Shown here one piece after another: positions 25,482 to 35,487 of a stretch of DNA of 64,000 bases. The stretch covers positions 62,001 through 126,000 of the forward strand of contig JAIUNI010000007.1 in NCBI GenBank assembly GCA_020161935.1. Reading direction: 5' to 3'. The DNA is from Chloroflexota bacterium (GTDB lineage: Bacteria; Chloroflexota; Anaerolineae; Aggregatilineales; Phototrophicaceae). Every line of letters begins with the position of its first letter. Positions within the stretch are counted from its first letter, which is position 1. Position numbers and translations under genes: made by a program. The notes beneath the pieces were generated by a model that worked only from the letters and a program-made list of their open reading frames with translations, was not told where the DNA came from and searched no databases.

Positions 25482-28022
25482 ATGCAGATGGCCCCGTCAA
25501 TCTCATCAGCCCCTATGAACGGCCTTTCTGAAACCGAGGTGGCAGCACGCCGCGAACGGGGACAAGGCAACAACGTTAGTTTCCAGAGCAGCCGCTCATA
25601 CGCCGAAATCATTCGAGCAAACGTCTTCACGTTTATCAACCTCGTCTTATTTGGCATTGGCGGGGTTCTGGTGCTGCTCGGTTTGTACAGTGATGCCTTC
25701 GCATCGGTCGGCATTGCTTTCTGGAATACCGTCATCGGGATTGCCCAAGAACTACGGGCGAAACGGGCGCTCGATAAGATTGCCCTACTGACCCGACCTA
25801 AAGCGACGGTCATCCGGGATAGACAACCCGTGACGGTTGACCCCAGCCAGATCGTCGTCGGCGATATCCTGCTGGTAAACGCGGGCGACCAAATTGTGGT
25901 CGACGGGCAGGTCGTGAGTGATGGGCGGATGGATGCTGATGAATCGCTGCTGACAGGCGAATCCGATTTGATCGCCAAGCGGAAGGGCGACAAGGTGTAC
26001 TCCGGCACATACTGCGTCAACGGCAGCGCGTACTACGAAGCGCAGATGGTCGGCGAGCATAGTGTCGCCAGCAAGCTAACGGCGGGTGCGCGGGCGTATA
26101 GGGCGCAAAAAACCCCGCTGCAAGTCGATGTGGAATTTGTGGTTCAACTGCTGGTTGTTTTGACGATGCTGATCGGCATCCTGTTCGGGTTAGCGGCGTT
26201 GGTCAGCAGCCAAGCACTGACCGAAAGCGCACGGATGGCGGCGGTGATCGCGGGGCTTATCCCGAACGGGTTGTTCTTTATGACGACCATCGCTTACGGC
26301 ATGGGTTCGGTGCGGATGGCGGGACAAGGTGCGCTAATCCAACACGCAAACGCGGTTGAGTCGATGAGTAACGTCAATGTGCTGTGTTTGGATAAAACGG
26401 GAACACTGACAGCAAACCATATCAACCTTGTTGAAACGACCCCCTATAACATCACTGAAGACGAATTCCGGCGCGTACTGAGCATTTACGCCGCAAGCGC
26501 CAGCACTGGCAACCGTACCTCGGAGGCGCTGAACGCAGCGCTCAAGGGCGAGAAGCAGCCGATTATCGAGGAAGTGCCGTTCTCATCCGACCGGAAGTGG
26601 AGCGCGGTTTCATTCGACACTGCCGACATGAAGGGCGTTTATGTGCTGGGTGCGCCGGAGATGCTGCGCGAGCATTTGAACGCGAACGCCGATCTGGTGG
26701 GGAAGTTTTCCCAGTGGGAAGATGATGGGCTGCGCGTGCTGCTTTTCGCGAAACACGATGCAACCGACTCGCTGTATGACCAAGATGAGCAGCCGCAATT
26801 ACCGAACGAACTCACCCCATTAGGCGCATTAACCTTCAGCGACGAACTGCGACCGGAAGCGGATGTGACCCTCAAGGCATTTACCGACACCGGCATCAAG
26901 CTCAAGATTATCTCCGGTGACAACCCGAACACGGTAGCAGCATTAGCCAAGCAGGCGGGGATTGAAGGCGACATTAAGGTTATTTCTGGCCTCGAACTGG
27001 AACCAATGACCCCGGCACAGTTCGCGGAAGCCGCCGAACACATAACCGTATTCGGGCGCATTACCCCGCAGCAGAAAGAACGGCTGGTGGGGTCGCTGCG
27101 AGCCAGCGGGTATTACGTGGCGATGATTGGGGACGGCGTGAATGATGTACTGTCACTAAAGCGAGCGCAGATCGGCATCGCTATGCAAAGCGGGAGCCAA
27201 GCGACACGCGGCGTAGCGGACATTATCCTGATGAATGACTCGTTCGCGGCACTACCTTCGGCCTTTAGCGAGGGGCAGCGGATCGTGATCGGGATGCTCG
27301 ACATTATCCGGTTGTTCCTATCACGGGTCATTTACCAATCGCTGATTATCTTGGCGATTGCGATCATCGGCCTCGGCTTCCCGATTACGCCGGTTCACCA
27401 GTCGCTGCTGTCGATCATCACGGTCGGGGTTCCGACGTTGGCGCTGGCGGCGTGGGCGCATCATGGTGCGCCACCAAAACGGTCGCTGCGGCAGGTGATG
27501 CGATTCGTCATTCCGGCGGGTGTATCCATCGGGATTATCGGCACAGCGATTTACGTGATTTACTTCGTGGCGGCCTTTACCAACAGCGCGGGAACGAATG
27601 TGTTCAATGTGCGAAGCCTGACGCAAGAACAGGTGGTGGCGCTGGAAACGATGCGCGGGAAAACGATCATCGAGATTATTGACCTTGCCCAGCAGGAAGC
27701 GCTGGTCGCGGCACGGACGATCTTAACCTCGGTAACGACCCTAGCGGGGTTGGTGTTGATTGTGTTCGTCGAACCGCCAACCCAATATTGGACAGGCGGT
27801 GACGAATACAGCGGCGACTGGCGACCAACCATCATGGCGATTTTGTTAGCCGTGGCCTATATGATTATCATGCTGGTGCCGAGCCTTCGTTCCGCTTTTG
27901 AACTGGCGGAACTTCAGCCGCGAGATTGGGTGATCGTCATCGCCGTAGTCGGTTTGTGGGCGATGATTCAGCGTTTCTTATGGCGGCAGCATGTATTCGA
28001 CCGGCTGCTGCGGTTGGCTTAA
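25482..28022 (+). CDS. Cation-transporting P-type ATPase (CtpE-like)
   Basis: 846 aa. The actuator motif TGES is at 158-161, the phosphorylation site DKTGT at Asp304, the hinge GDGVND at 550-555, and about ten transmembrane helices are present. TM4 reads GLIPNGLFF, where calcium pumps have PEGL. No N-terminal heavy-metal domain occurs. Overall it resembles the CtpE group of actinobacterial pumps, reported to move calcium, but the ion is not proven by sequence. It stands alone with 230 bp upstream and converges with the FAD gene, overlapping by 4 bp. Confidence 0.9.
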   Translation: MQMAPSISSAPMNGLSETEVAARRERGQGNNVSFQSSRSYAEIIRANVFTFINLVLFGIGGVLVLLGLYSDAFASVGIAFWNTVIGIAQELRAKRALDKIALLTRPKATVIRDRQPVTVDPSQIVVGDILLVNAGDQIVVDGQVVSDGRMDADESLLTGESDLIAKRKGDKVYSGTYCVNGSAYYEAQMVGEHSVASKLTAGARAYRAQKTPLQVDVEFVVQLLVVLTMLIGILFGLAALVSSQALTESARMAAVIAGLIPNGLFFMTTIAYGMGSVRMAGQGALIQHANAVESMSNVNVLCLDKTGTLTANHINLVETTPYNITEDEFRRVLSIYAASASTGNRTSEALNAALKGEKQPIIEEVPFSSDRKWSAVSFDTADMKGVYVLGAPEMLREHLNANADLVGKFSQWEDDGLRVLLFAKHDATDSLYDQDEQPQLPNELTPLGALTFSDELRPEADVTLKAFTDTGIKLKIISGDNPNTVAALAKQAGIEGDIKVISGLELEPMTPAQFAEAAEHITVFGRITPQQKERLVGSLRASGYYVAMIGDGVNDVLSLKRAQIGIAMQSGSQATRGVADIILMNDSFAALPSAFSEGQRIVIGMLDIIRLFLSRVIYQSLIILAIAIIGLGFPITPVHQSLLSIITVGVPTLALAAWAHHGAPPKRSLRQVMRFVIPAGVSIGIIGTAIYVIYFVAAFTNSAGTNVFNVRSLTQEQVVALETMRGKTIIEIIDLAQQEALVAARTILTSVTTLAGLVLIVFVEPPTQYWTGGDEYSGDWRPTIMAILLAVAYMIIMLVPSLRSAFELAELQPRDWVIVIAVVGLWAMIQRFLWRQHVFDRLLRLA

Positions 28023-29605
28023 CGCTTACCTTCGCATTCTAAGACTTTCATAGCGGCATTGTGACCGGGGATGCCGCTGACACAACCACCACGAACAGCA
28101 CCGGAACCACAAATAAACAGGTTGGGATGGGCAGTTTCGACACCCCAAGTACTGACCTGTTCTGCCTCATCGGTAAACGGCCATGTCAGGTTGTTGTGGA
28201 AGATGTTACCCTGTGGCAAACCCAGTTCGGCATCAAGGTCGAGCGGCGATTTGGCTTCGACACAAAGCTGACCATCAGCATCGACAGCCAAACAATCCTC
28301 AAGCGGCTCTTCCAAGTAATTATTAATGGCTGCCAAATAACGATTGAGGACTTCCTGACGGACACCAGCGTTATCCGCCTCGAAAATTTTGGCACGCATA
28401 TCGAGGCCGAACAGTGTGATGGTCTGGTAGCCAGCGGCGCGGAGTTCAGGCGAGAGCGTGGAGGGATCGGTCATGGTCTGGCAGTACATTTCACCGGGCG
28501 GCTGGTCGGGGATGAGTCCTTGCATGGCCTGATGGTAGCTGGCAGTCATGGCTTCGTAGCCTTCGTCCATGTGGAACGTGCCGTTGAAGGCTTGTTCAGG
28601 CGCATAACCTTTGGCTTTCAGCGCGGGTAAGCGCTTGAGCACCATGTTGATTTTAAAGACAGCACCTTCGTCAATGGATGAGGGGATGCTGCTATCGACG
28701 AGCAGCTTGCTGAGGACGCTGGGTGCAACATTCGACAGCACATACTTCGCCTCAACGGTGTGCGTTTGGTCATCCTGCGTATATTCAACGGTGTTCGGTG
28801 TGCCGAGATGGATATGCTGCACGGCGGCGGATGTTTGAATATGCGTACCGGCCTTGCGGGCGGCTTGTTCGAGGGCGGCGGTGATTGAACCCATACCACC
28901 GATGACGACCTGCCATTCGCCAGTGCCTTGACCGATGATGTGGTAGAGGTAAGTGCGGTTTTGCAAGAGCGTGGGGTCGTGGGGGTGCGTAAGGACACCA
29001 ATTTTGGCGTTGGTGAAGGCGAGACCACGAACACGGTCATCATGAAGGATATTTTCGAGACCAATGCCCAGCGGTTCTTCAATGAGCATCTTCCATGCTT
29101 CTTGTTCGTCGGCGCTGGTCATTTGTGCCTGCATGTCGGCACGGGATTGCAAGGGGCTGAGGACAGACGGCCAGACTTTTTGGGCGAAGGCTTCCATCAG
29201 GCGGTTGAAACGCTGGTAGGCCAGATATTCGCTGTTGTTGCCTGTGAGCTGGCGGAAGGATTCAACCGTTGCACCTTCGTCAATGTTGCTGATGAGTAAG
29301 GCGATGTGCTGACCGTTACGAACGGTGGGTGTGAAGGAGGCGACGGTGCGGCGGCGGCTTTCGAACGTTAGGCCGAGGTCGGTGCTGATTTGGCGTGGGA
29401 ACAGGCTGAGGAGATAGGCATAACGCGAGAGGCGGGCATCAACACCTTTGAATACCTGTACGGTTTGAACAGCACCACCAAGCACCGGTTGGCGTTCGAG
29501 GACGAGGACGGACAGGCCAGCTTGGGCGAGGTAAGCCGCAGAGACGAGGCCGTTGTGACCACCACCGACAATGACGACATCATATTTGGATTGTACAGTT
29601 GTCAT
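28019..29605 (-). CDS. FAD-dependent oxidoreductase, phytoene dehydrogenase-like
   Basis: 528 aa from ATG 29605, chosen because AAGGTG lies six bases upstream; GTG 29614 is in frame. The Rossmann dinucleotide motif VVIVGGGHNGLVSAAYLAQAG starts near residue 10, followed by VLERQPVLGGAV. The C-terminal FAD motif is NLFICGSGAVRGGCVSG. This layout matches the PYROXD2/CrtI-like flavoprotein group, which includes carotenoid desaturases, but no carotenoid genes are nearby. The reaction is therefore open. Confidence 0.88.
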   Translation of the reverse strand: MTTVQSKYDVVIVGGGHNGLVSAAYLAQAGLSVLVLERQPVLGGAVQTVQVFKGVDARLSRYAYLLSLFPRQISTDLGLTFESRRRTVASFTPTVRNGQHIALLISNIDEGATVESFRQLTGNNSEYLAYQRFNRLMEAFAQKVWPSVLSPLQSRADMQAQMTSADEQEAWKMLIEEPLGIGLENILHDDRVRGLAFTNAKIGVLTHPHDPTLLQNRTYLYHIIGQGTGEWQVVIGGMGSITAALEQAARKAGTHIQTSAAVQHIHLGTPNTVEYTQDDQTHTVEAKYVLSNVAPSVLSKLLVDSSIPSSIDEGAVFKINMVLKRLPALKAKGYAPEQAFNGTFHMDEGYEAMTASYHQAMQGLIPDQPPGEMYCQTMTDPSTLSPELRAAGYQTITLFGLDMRAKIFEADNAGVRQEVLNRYLAAINNYLEEPLEDCLAVDADGQLCVEAKSPLDLDAELGLPQGNIFHNNLTWPFTDEAEQVSTWGVETAHPNLFICGSGAVRGGCVSGIPGHNAAMKVLECEGKR

Positions 29606-30089
29606 ATACATCACCTTATTGTGGAAGTAAGGGGCAGATTATACCCGATGGGGAAATCAATGCGCTAAGGAAGGCTTCAACGCAAAGACGCAGAGAACAT
29701 GGAGAAAAGCAAAGGCGATTTACCACTGAGACACAGAGAACACAGAGAAGAAATTCAAGCCGGAGAAAGTGCCTGTAAAACAGGCAGGAACAGGCAGCGT
29801 GAACCCTTCTGCACCCGATTTATGAAAGTGTGGTTTGGATTCGCAAACCGGATTCAAACTCAACTGCTGCTGAACCGCAAAGCCGCAGACGTGATTCTCA
29901 TGAACGAATACGAATACAACCCCCACCCTAGCCCTCCCCCGCAAGCGAGGGAGGGAACCATTTCAGCAGTCATTTTCGCAACTCTTACTTAGAAGAACAG
30001 AGACGAACGAAATGGACATAAAGGCTCATAACAACGCAGGCGGGACGATATACAATGGGCATTAAAGAGATGGTTATTGAGGGCTTTAT
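29606..30089. other. Intergenic region with repeat words, no gene
   Basis: It holds a cgcagagacgcagagaa tract at about 29674-29757 and a short palindrome GCCTGT/ACAGGC at about 29771-29785. A segment at 29918-29960 rich in CCCTCCCCCGCAAGCGAGG belongs to another common intergenic word family and resembles 56225-56270. The small frames here are compositional. The last 30 bases hold the GAGGG site of the dehydratase gene. Confidence 0.6.
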
Positions 30090-31052
30090 ATGCTGATTAG
30101 CGCGACCGACATTCAACAGGCGGCAGAACGCCTGCGACCGTATTTAACCCCGACCCCGACGATTCGCTCGGACTATTACAGCCGGCAGACGGGGGCGAAC
30201 GTTTACCTGAAACTCGACGTTTTCCAGCCGACCCATTCGTTCAAAGTGCGCGGGGCGTTGAATACCCTTCTCAGTCTGCCCGACGAGCAGCGGCAAAAGG
30301 GGGTAATTACCGCATCACAGGGCAACCACGGCCTCGGTGTGATTTATGCAGCGCAGCAGTTGGGCATCAGAGCGGCGGTATATCTGGGCAAAGGGACACC
30401 GGAGAACCGCGTGAAGGCGCTGGAGGCGACCGGCGCGGAAGTGGTGCTACATGGCGACAGTTGGGACGAGGCAAACCATTACGCGATGGAACTGGCGGCA
30501 AAGGAAGGCAAGGCGTACATCCACCCGTTCAATGACGCGAACGTGATGGCGGGGCAAGGGACGGTGTTCATGGAGATGCTGGCGCAAGTACCGCAGATTG
30601 ACGCAGTGATTGTGTCGATTGGCGGCGGCGGGTTGATCTCCGGCGTGATTAGCGCCGTGCAGGCATTTTCACCAACGACCGCCGTGTACGGCGTGGAAAC
30701 GATTGGCACGGACAGCATGTACCAGAGTGTGCAGGCGGGGCAGATTGTCGAGCTGCCGGCGATCACCTCGATTGCGATGAGTTTAGGTGCGCGGCGGACG
30801 GAGCAGTCACAGTTCGACAACGTTCATGAATATGCGAAAGCCGTTGTGACCGTTACGGATGAGCAAGCGGTGGCGAGTTTGCTCACGCTGCTGGACGCGG
30901 AAAAGCTGCTGGTCGAACCGGCAGCTTCATGTACGCTGGCGGCGATCACCGAGGGCAAAATTCCGGTGAAGGCTGGCTCGAACGTGGTGGTACTGATGTG
31001 CGGGGCGAACGTGACACTGGAAAGTGTGCTGGGCTGGCGAAAAGGCAGTTAA
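30090..31052 (+). CDS. Threonine/serine dehydratase, PLP-dependent
   Basis: 320 aa, the short form without an ACT domain. The PLP lysine lies in HSFKVRGA (Lys52), the substrate loop is ASQGNHGLG, and the phosphate-binding loop is GGGGL near residue 180. The late VLMCGANV matches the fold-type II end. It deaminates threonine or serine to a 2-oxoacid and ammonia in the cytoplasm. The short form suggests a catabolic, feedback-insensitive role. GAGGG lies before the ATG. Repeats lie on both sides, and no isoleucine biosynthesis genes are near. Confidence 0.92.
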   Translation: MLISATDIQQAAERLRPYLTPTPTIRSDYYSRQTGANVYLKLDVFQPTHSFKVRGALNTLLSLPDEQRQKGVITASQGNHGLGVIYAAQQLGIRAAVYLGKGTPENRVKALEATGAEVVLHGDSWDEANHYAMELAAKEGKAYIHPFNDANVMAGQGTVFMEMLAQVPQIDAVIVSIGGGGLISGVISAVQAFSPTTAVYGVETIGTDSMYQSVQAGQIVELPAITSIAMSLGARRTEQSQFDNVHEYAKAVVTVTDEQAVASLLTLLDAEKLLVEPAASCTLAAITEGKIPVKAGSNVVVLMCGANVTLESVLGWRKGS

Positions 31053-31055
31053 GAT

Positions 31056-31275
31056 TTTTACCACAAAGGCACAAAGAAACGAAGGGAAATACGAATCGCC
31101 AAGCGCGCCAAGGAAATGCAGAGGAGGAAGAGAGGGATTTCAACACAAAGGCTCAATGACACAAAGGCACGGAGGAAAGCAGAATCAGAAGATTTAACCG
31201 CAGAGACGCAGAGGGAAAAGAGAATACATATCGCCAAGTGCGCCAAGCAAAGACAGAGAACGCCAAGGATTTTTT
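31056..31275. repeat. cgcagag/cgccaag repeat tract
   Basis: About 220 bases made of caaaggcacaaag, cgccaagcgcgccaag, aacacaaaggc and accgcagagacgcagag words, starting at the stop of the dehydratase gene. It is the longest such tract in the window and contains no gene. Confidence 0.8.
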
Positions 31276-31298
31276 AGTACAGAGGCGCGGGAATATGT

Positions 31299-31416
31299 GT
31301 GGTTTGTGCCGCATCAGGCTAAAAGGCTGGCGTGATAAATATAGATATATGTAGTTTGCGCCGCATCAGGCTAAAGCCGTGATGCTAACCATAAGACAAG
31401 TCTGCTAAAGCGACTT
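31299..31416. repeat. Cluster of small stem-AA-stem palindromes
   Basis: GCATCAGGCT-AA-AGCC-g-TGATGC forms a near-perfect hairpin at 31363-31385. A decayed relative starts with the same GCATCAGGCT at 31311. A third, AAGTC-t-GCT-AA-AGC-GACTT, is at 31398-31416, and a worn copy follows near 31490. The two GCATCAGGCT units are 50-odd bases apart in direct orientation. All have an AA loop. The remaining sequence to 31526 shows nothing coding. Confidence 0.65.
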
Positions 31417-31526
31417 CAAAGGCAATACTGTCGGTCAATTGTTTACCGATATAAATAGTAAATCACCATAAGCATTATCCTAATCAGAGGACAAGTCTAC
31501 TGAAGGGAGTTCAAAACTATCAAAAA

Positions 31527-31790
31527 TTAGTCGGAATCGACCATATCCCAAAGTTTATCAATAGGATATGTTTGACCTGTTACCGTTTCATGTAAACCTT
31601 GTCGGAAATTAGCCTCTAATTGCTCCTGTGTGAGTTCATCTTTATCGTCGTGCAAGGTCAACTCGCCTTGAGTATCTAGTTCAGCTAGAGCCAATAGATA
31701 AGCGTCAGGCGCATGGTATCCGCGTTGGCGAGCCATCTCCTCAATGCGCTGGCGCTGCTCATCGGTCATGTGCAAAATTAGGTCGCTCAT
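31527..31790 (-). CDS. Small antitoxin-like protein, no toxin partner seen
   Basis: 87 aa, acidic. The N-terminus (LILHMTDEQRQRIEEMARQRGY) has ribbon-helix-helix character. The tail GLHETVTGQTYPIDKLWDMVDSD matches the end of many small proteins encoded next to RelE/ParE or PIN toxins. No toxin gene lies directly downstream; the next gene on this strand is the large PBP, located upstream. It may be an orphan antitoxin or a solitary regulator. The composition is more AT-rich than its neighbours. Confidence 0.6.
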   Translation of the reverse strand: MSDLILHMTDEQRQRIEEMARQRGYHAPDAYLLALAELDTQGELTLHDDKDELTQEQLEANFRQGLHETVTGQTYPIDKLWDMVDSD

Positions 31791-31866
31791 CGGTTAGTCT
31801 TTCCACATATACAACTATTATAAGTCAATAACACGAACAAGCCACTAGCCACGTAGAGGAAAGCAA

Positions 31867-31893
31867 ACAAAAAGAGCGCCGGAGCGCCCTTTC
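31867..31893 (-). terminator. Terminator of the large class A PBP gene
   Basis: On the minus strand AAAGGGCGC pairs with GCGCTCTTT (one mismatch), loop TCCG, followed by a TTTTT tail, 31 bases past the stop. Confidence 0.78.
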
Positions 31894-31923
31894 TTGTCAC
31901 TTGAAACTTGCTACTTGGAACTG

Positions 31924-34900
31924 CTAATGCGCGACGGTGAAGGGGACTTCGTAGGGGGCTTGCAGGAAGCCACCGCTGTTATCCACGATCACGAGGCGCA
32001 TCCGGTAGCTGCCCGCGACTAACCCCGGCACATACAGATTTTCGATCTGCCCGTTGACGATGTTTTCGGTGTGCGTCGTGCCGATGGTCGTCCAATCGGC
32101 CAAGCCGCCACCGATCACCTCGATCTTATAGAACTTGCCCTGATCGGCGGTGAACTGCACCGTACCGAAAATGGGTGTTTCGCCCGAAAGCACCTGCCCC
32201 GGCTGCGGCGAGGTGATGATGGCGGTGGTGACGACTGGCCCATAACCGCCGCCGCCCCCACCCTGTAACAAATCAGGCGCACAGGTGATGGTCGGCAGGA
32301 AGGCCAAGCCGTTGTTACGGGCATAATTTTCTGCCGCGACGGCATCATCCGGCACGGGTGGCGGCGCGATGAACAACTGCGCCTGTGCGCCAGCCGCCGA
32401 GGAAGCCAAGCTGTTCGGCACCTGACAGTACAGCGGTGTGGGTGGCGGCTGCTGACCGGGTGTGACTTGGAACTGGATCAGGCTGGCGATTTCCGGCGCG
32501 AGGCGGAAGGCCAACACCTGAAAGACACCGGGCGAAACCTCCGACAACTGCACCCCGTTCGGGTCTTGCTGGGCGGGCTGGGGCGCGGGCGGGAACACTA
32601 AGTTACCGTCGGGATCAGGGATGCCAGCGGGGCCATCCAAGAACCACTCGTTGATGCGGGCGCAGTCGGTCGCCGGTTCACGCAAGCGGCGCACATCGCA
32701 AATTTCGCGGCGCGAGATGCCACCGGGGGACTGCTGCTGGTCGGGCTGAAGCTGACCGTTCACCGCGAAGTCCTGCTGAAGCAGCGCTTGATTGCCGTAG
32801 ATGGTGTTGATGACGCTGTTCCAAATCGGCGCAGCGCCCGTGAGGCCGGATGAGTTGACCATCGGGTCGCCGTTGCTGTTACCAACCCACACGCCGACCG
32901 CGACGTTGCGAGTGTAACCGACCGTCCAGTTATCCTTCACATCGTTGGTCGTACCCGTTTTGACGGATGCACCCAGCGCACCGGTATTTAGAGGGCTGTT
33001 CGCGCCCATCGCGGTGCTGCGGGCGTTGTTATCCGCCAAGATGTCGCTGATGATGAAGGCAATACGCGGGTCAACCGCTTGCTTGCCATAGGCAGGCTTA
33101 TTGACGGTTTTCTCAGTCGGTACGCCAGTGGTGCAGCCGTTCTCGTAGTTGTAAATGATGTTGTCGCTGCTATCCAGCACGCACAGGATCGCGGCTGTCG
33201 GCACATAAGAGCCTTGATTGGCGAACACCGAGTAGCCGTTGGTGAGGTCGAGCAGCGACACTTCACCACCGCCGAGCGTCAGGGAGAGGCCGTAAAGGTC
33301 GGCATTATCGCCCAATGTTCCGACACCAAAGCGCTGCATCAGGCCGAGCAGGTACGCCACCCCGTAACGGCGAAGCGTCTGCACGGCAGGGATGTTATAG
33401 CTGTTCGCCAGCGCGTACCGCATCACCATCGGGCCGTGGAACACACCGTCATAGTTACGGGGGACGTACTGCGGCTGACCCGGAATACCGATGCTGGTGG
33501 GTGTATCCCAGATGACATCGCCAGCGGTCATGCCATTTTCCATCGCGGCGGCGTAGTTGAAGGGCTTCATGGTGCTGCCGGGTTGGCGCAGCGAGACCGA
33601 CACATTCACACTGCCGTCAATCGCTTCGTTGTTGTAATCGACGCTGCCAACCATCGCCAAAATTTCGCCCGTGAGCGGCTTGAGGACGACGACCGAGGCG
33701 TTGGTCACGTTGTTGCCCGCAAGCTGCGCCACCTGATTACGCGCCGCCTGCTGCGCCGCGTTGTTGATGTCGAGGTCAAGGGTGGTGTAGATGGTGAAGC
33801 CGCCGCGTGCCACGTCTTTCTGCTGGTAGCCGATGTCCGCCATCAGCTTTTCGAACTGGGTTTCGGCATAGACAGTGAAGTGCGGGGCTTCAAGCGAGAT
33901 GTTGCGCGGGACAAAGTTCAACCCTGCCGCTAGTGCTTCGTTGGCCTGTGCCTGTGTGATCTTGCCCAGAAAGACCATCCGCTCCAACACCAGCCGCCAA
34001 CGCGCCTCGACCTTATCTTGCACGGTAGGGTCGTTGTTGAGGGGGTCAAGTTCTGCCGGAGCCTGTGGCAAACCAGCCAAGAGCGCGGCCTCACCCAGAG
34101 TCAGGTCACGGGCGTTCTTGCCGAAGAAGGTTTGGGCGGCGGCTTCCGCACCATAGGCGAGATTGCCGTAATAAATTTCGTTCAGGTAGAGTTCGAGGAT
34201 TTGTTCTTTGGTCATCTGGCCGTTGAGCGCCAATGCCAAGCCGATTTCATCGAGCTTACGCTGCACACTGCGTTCGGTGCGGTAGTCGATGTCGAACAGC
34301 ACACCGCGCACTAACTGTTGGGTGATGCTGCTGCCACCCGTCGAGCCTTCCTGCAAACCGACGAACTGCAAGAACGCGCGAATGGTGGACTGCACGTCGA
34401 TGCCGGGATTACTGAAAAAACTATCGTCCTCGATGGAAACGGTGGCATCAATCAAGTACTGCGGGAACTGGGAGTAGTCGATGCGAGTACGCCGCCCTTC
34501 CCCGAACACCTCGTACAACTGGCGGCCATTGCGGTCGAGGTAGAAGGTACTCTGGAACTGTTGATAGTTGTTGATTTCGGAGACACGCTGCGTCAACTGC
34601 TGCTGCACGCGCGAGGCGTATGCCCCGCCAATACCCAACGTGAGCAGGGTGAGGCCACCGCAAAAGATGGCGAGGAAGCCCGCAACGAGGCCGAGGCAGC
34701 CCCGCGAACAACCGAGAAAGCCCTTCTTGCGCGGCGCGGGACGGCGGCGCGGGGGTTGAACCGGAGCGGCATTCCCTACCGGCGGGGGCGGCGGAATATT
34801 CGACGGCTGCTGATAAATTGGTGCCTGGTACTGCTGCGGCGGGTTGTAATTCCGGTGCGGGGGCGCGGGTTCGTGCGGCATGGTGTTATCCAGCCGGACA

Positions 34901-35211
34901 GCCTTATGCTGCACCGTGTTGCCCACGTCCGCGTTCGGGCGGGTGTTAAAGTCAGGATTCGGGTCTAGGCCGCCGCTGCCCTGCAACGTTTTGTTGGGGT
35001 CAGGCACACCCGGTTCGCGGGGAATAGGCATGGTGGGCATATTCCGCGCGTCAATCGGGTTATCAGCGTTCCACAGCGGTTTGGGCGGCGGCGCATCCGA
35101 TTGGGTCGCTTCGATGTCGTCGCTAAAGGGTAAATGAAACGGGATGTCGTCGTCCTGTGGTTGTTCCTCAGGCAGTTCATCCGGCAGTCGGCGATCTTGT
35201 TCGTCAGGCAT
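31924..35211 (-). CDS. Class A penicillin-binding protein with long Pro-rich cytoplasmic region
   Basis: 1095 aa. Residues 1-165 are cytoplasmic, acidic and then rich in Pro/Gln/Asn. The transmembrane helix is at about 171-200. GT51: EDDSFFSNPG (Glu261) and GGSSITQQ (292-299). Transpeptidase: STMK (Ser546-Lys549), SYN (604-606) and KTG (751-753). The GT51 motif has Asn where His is common. After about residue 800 come 290 residues with Cys-containing, Pro-rich and beta-sandwich segments, ending in an Ig-like stretch near 1005-1095. It builds and crosslinks peptidoglycan. It is larger than the first PBP and monocistronic. Confidence 0.94.
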   Translation of the reverse strand: MPDEQDRRLPDELPEEQPQDDDIPFHLPFSDDIEATQSDAPPPKPLWNADNPIDARNMPTMPIPREPGVPDPNKTLQGSGGLDPNPDFNTRPNADVGNTVQHKAVRLDNTMPHEPAPPHRNYNPPQQYQAPIYQQPSNIPPPPPVGNAAPVQPPRRRPAPRKKGFLGCSRGCLGLVAGFLAIFCGGLTLLTLGIGGAYASRVQQQLTQRVSEINNYQQFQSTFYLDRNGRQLYEVFGEGRRTRIDYSQFPQYLIDATVSIEDDSFFSNPGIDVQSTIRAFLQFVGLQEGSTGGSSITQQLVRGVLFDIDYRTERSVQRKLDEIGLALALNGQMTKEQILELYLNEIYYGNLAYGAEAAAQTFFGKNARDLTLGEAALLAGLPQAPAELDPLNNDPTVQDKVEARWRLVLERMVFLGKITQAQANEALAAGLNFVPRNISLEAPHFTVYAETQFEKLMADIGYQQKDVARGGFTIYTTLDLDINNAAQQAARNQVAQLAGNNVTNASVVVLKPLTGEILAMVGSVDYNNEAIDGSVNVSVSLRQPGSTMKPFNYAAAMENGMTAGDVIWDTPTSIGIPGQPQYVPRNYDGVFHGPMVMRYALANSYNIPAVQTLRRYGVAYLLGLMQRFGVGTLGDNADLYGLSLTLGGGEVSLLDLTNGYSVFANQGSYVPTAAILCVLDSSDNIIYNYENGCTTGVPTEKTVNKPAYGKQAVDPRIAFIISDILADNNARSTAMGANSPLNTGALGASVKTGTTNDVKDNWTVGYTRNVAVGVWVGNSNGDPMVNSSGLTGAAPIWNSVINTIYGNQALLQQDFAVNGQLQPDQQQSPGGISRREICDVRRLREPATDCARINEWFLDGPAGIPDPDGNLVFPPAPQPAQQDPNGVQLSEVSPGVFQVLAFRLAPEIASLIQFQVTPGQQPPPTPLYCQVPNSLASSAAGAQAQLFIAPPPVPDDAVAAENYARNNGLAFLPTITCAPDLLQGGGGGGYGPVVTTAIITSPQPGQVLSGETPIFGTVQFTADQGKFYKIEVIGGGLADWTTIGTTHTENIVNGQIENLYVPGLVAGSYRMRLVIVDNSGGFLQAPYEVPFTVAH

Positions 35212-35487
35212 TCAATTCTCCGCACATTCGTTATCTCAGCCACTTTTAAGCGATTGGCTGATGGGCTATCGTCAAGGTTTCGGCATGACTCTATAATAGC
35301 AGAACACACGCTTTGCAGTATGGCGCGAACCTGACGCAAAGGCTTCGGCTAAAGGGCGGAGGGCAGCCGTCAGCTTTGGTCTGAGCCTCCCGCAAATGAC
35401 AGAATAAGCTATACTACATTTCAGGATCTTACACGGCTGCGGCGTAGGACGAAAAGACTATTCAAAGCGTGAGTTCAACAAATTCTG

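Noticed and set aside
31056..31275. Possible CRISPR array in the periodic tract
   Set aside because: The units are short, imperfect and contiguous with no uniform spacers, and no cas gene is present.
33079..33933. 284-residue plus-strand open frame
   Set aside because: It lies wholly antisense to the large PBP gene, whose catalytic motifs are intact. The composition is an echo of that gene.
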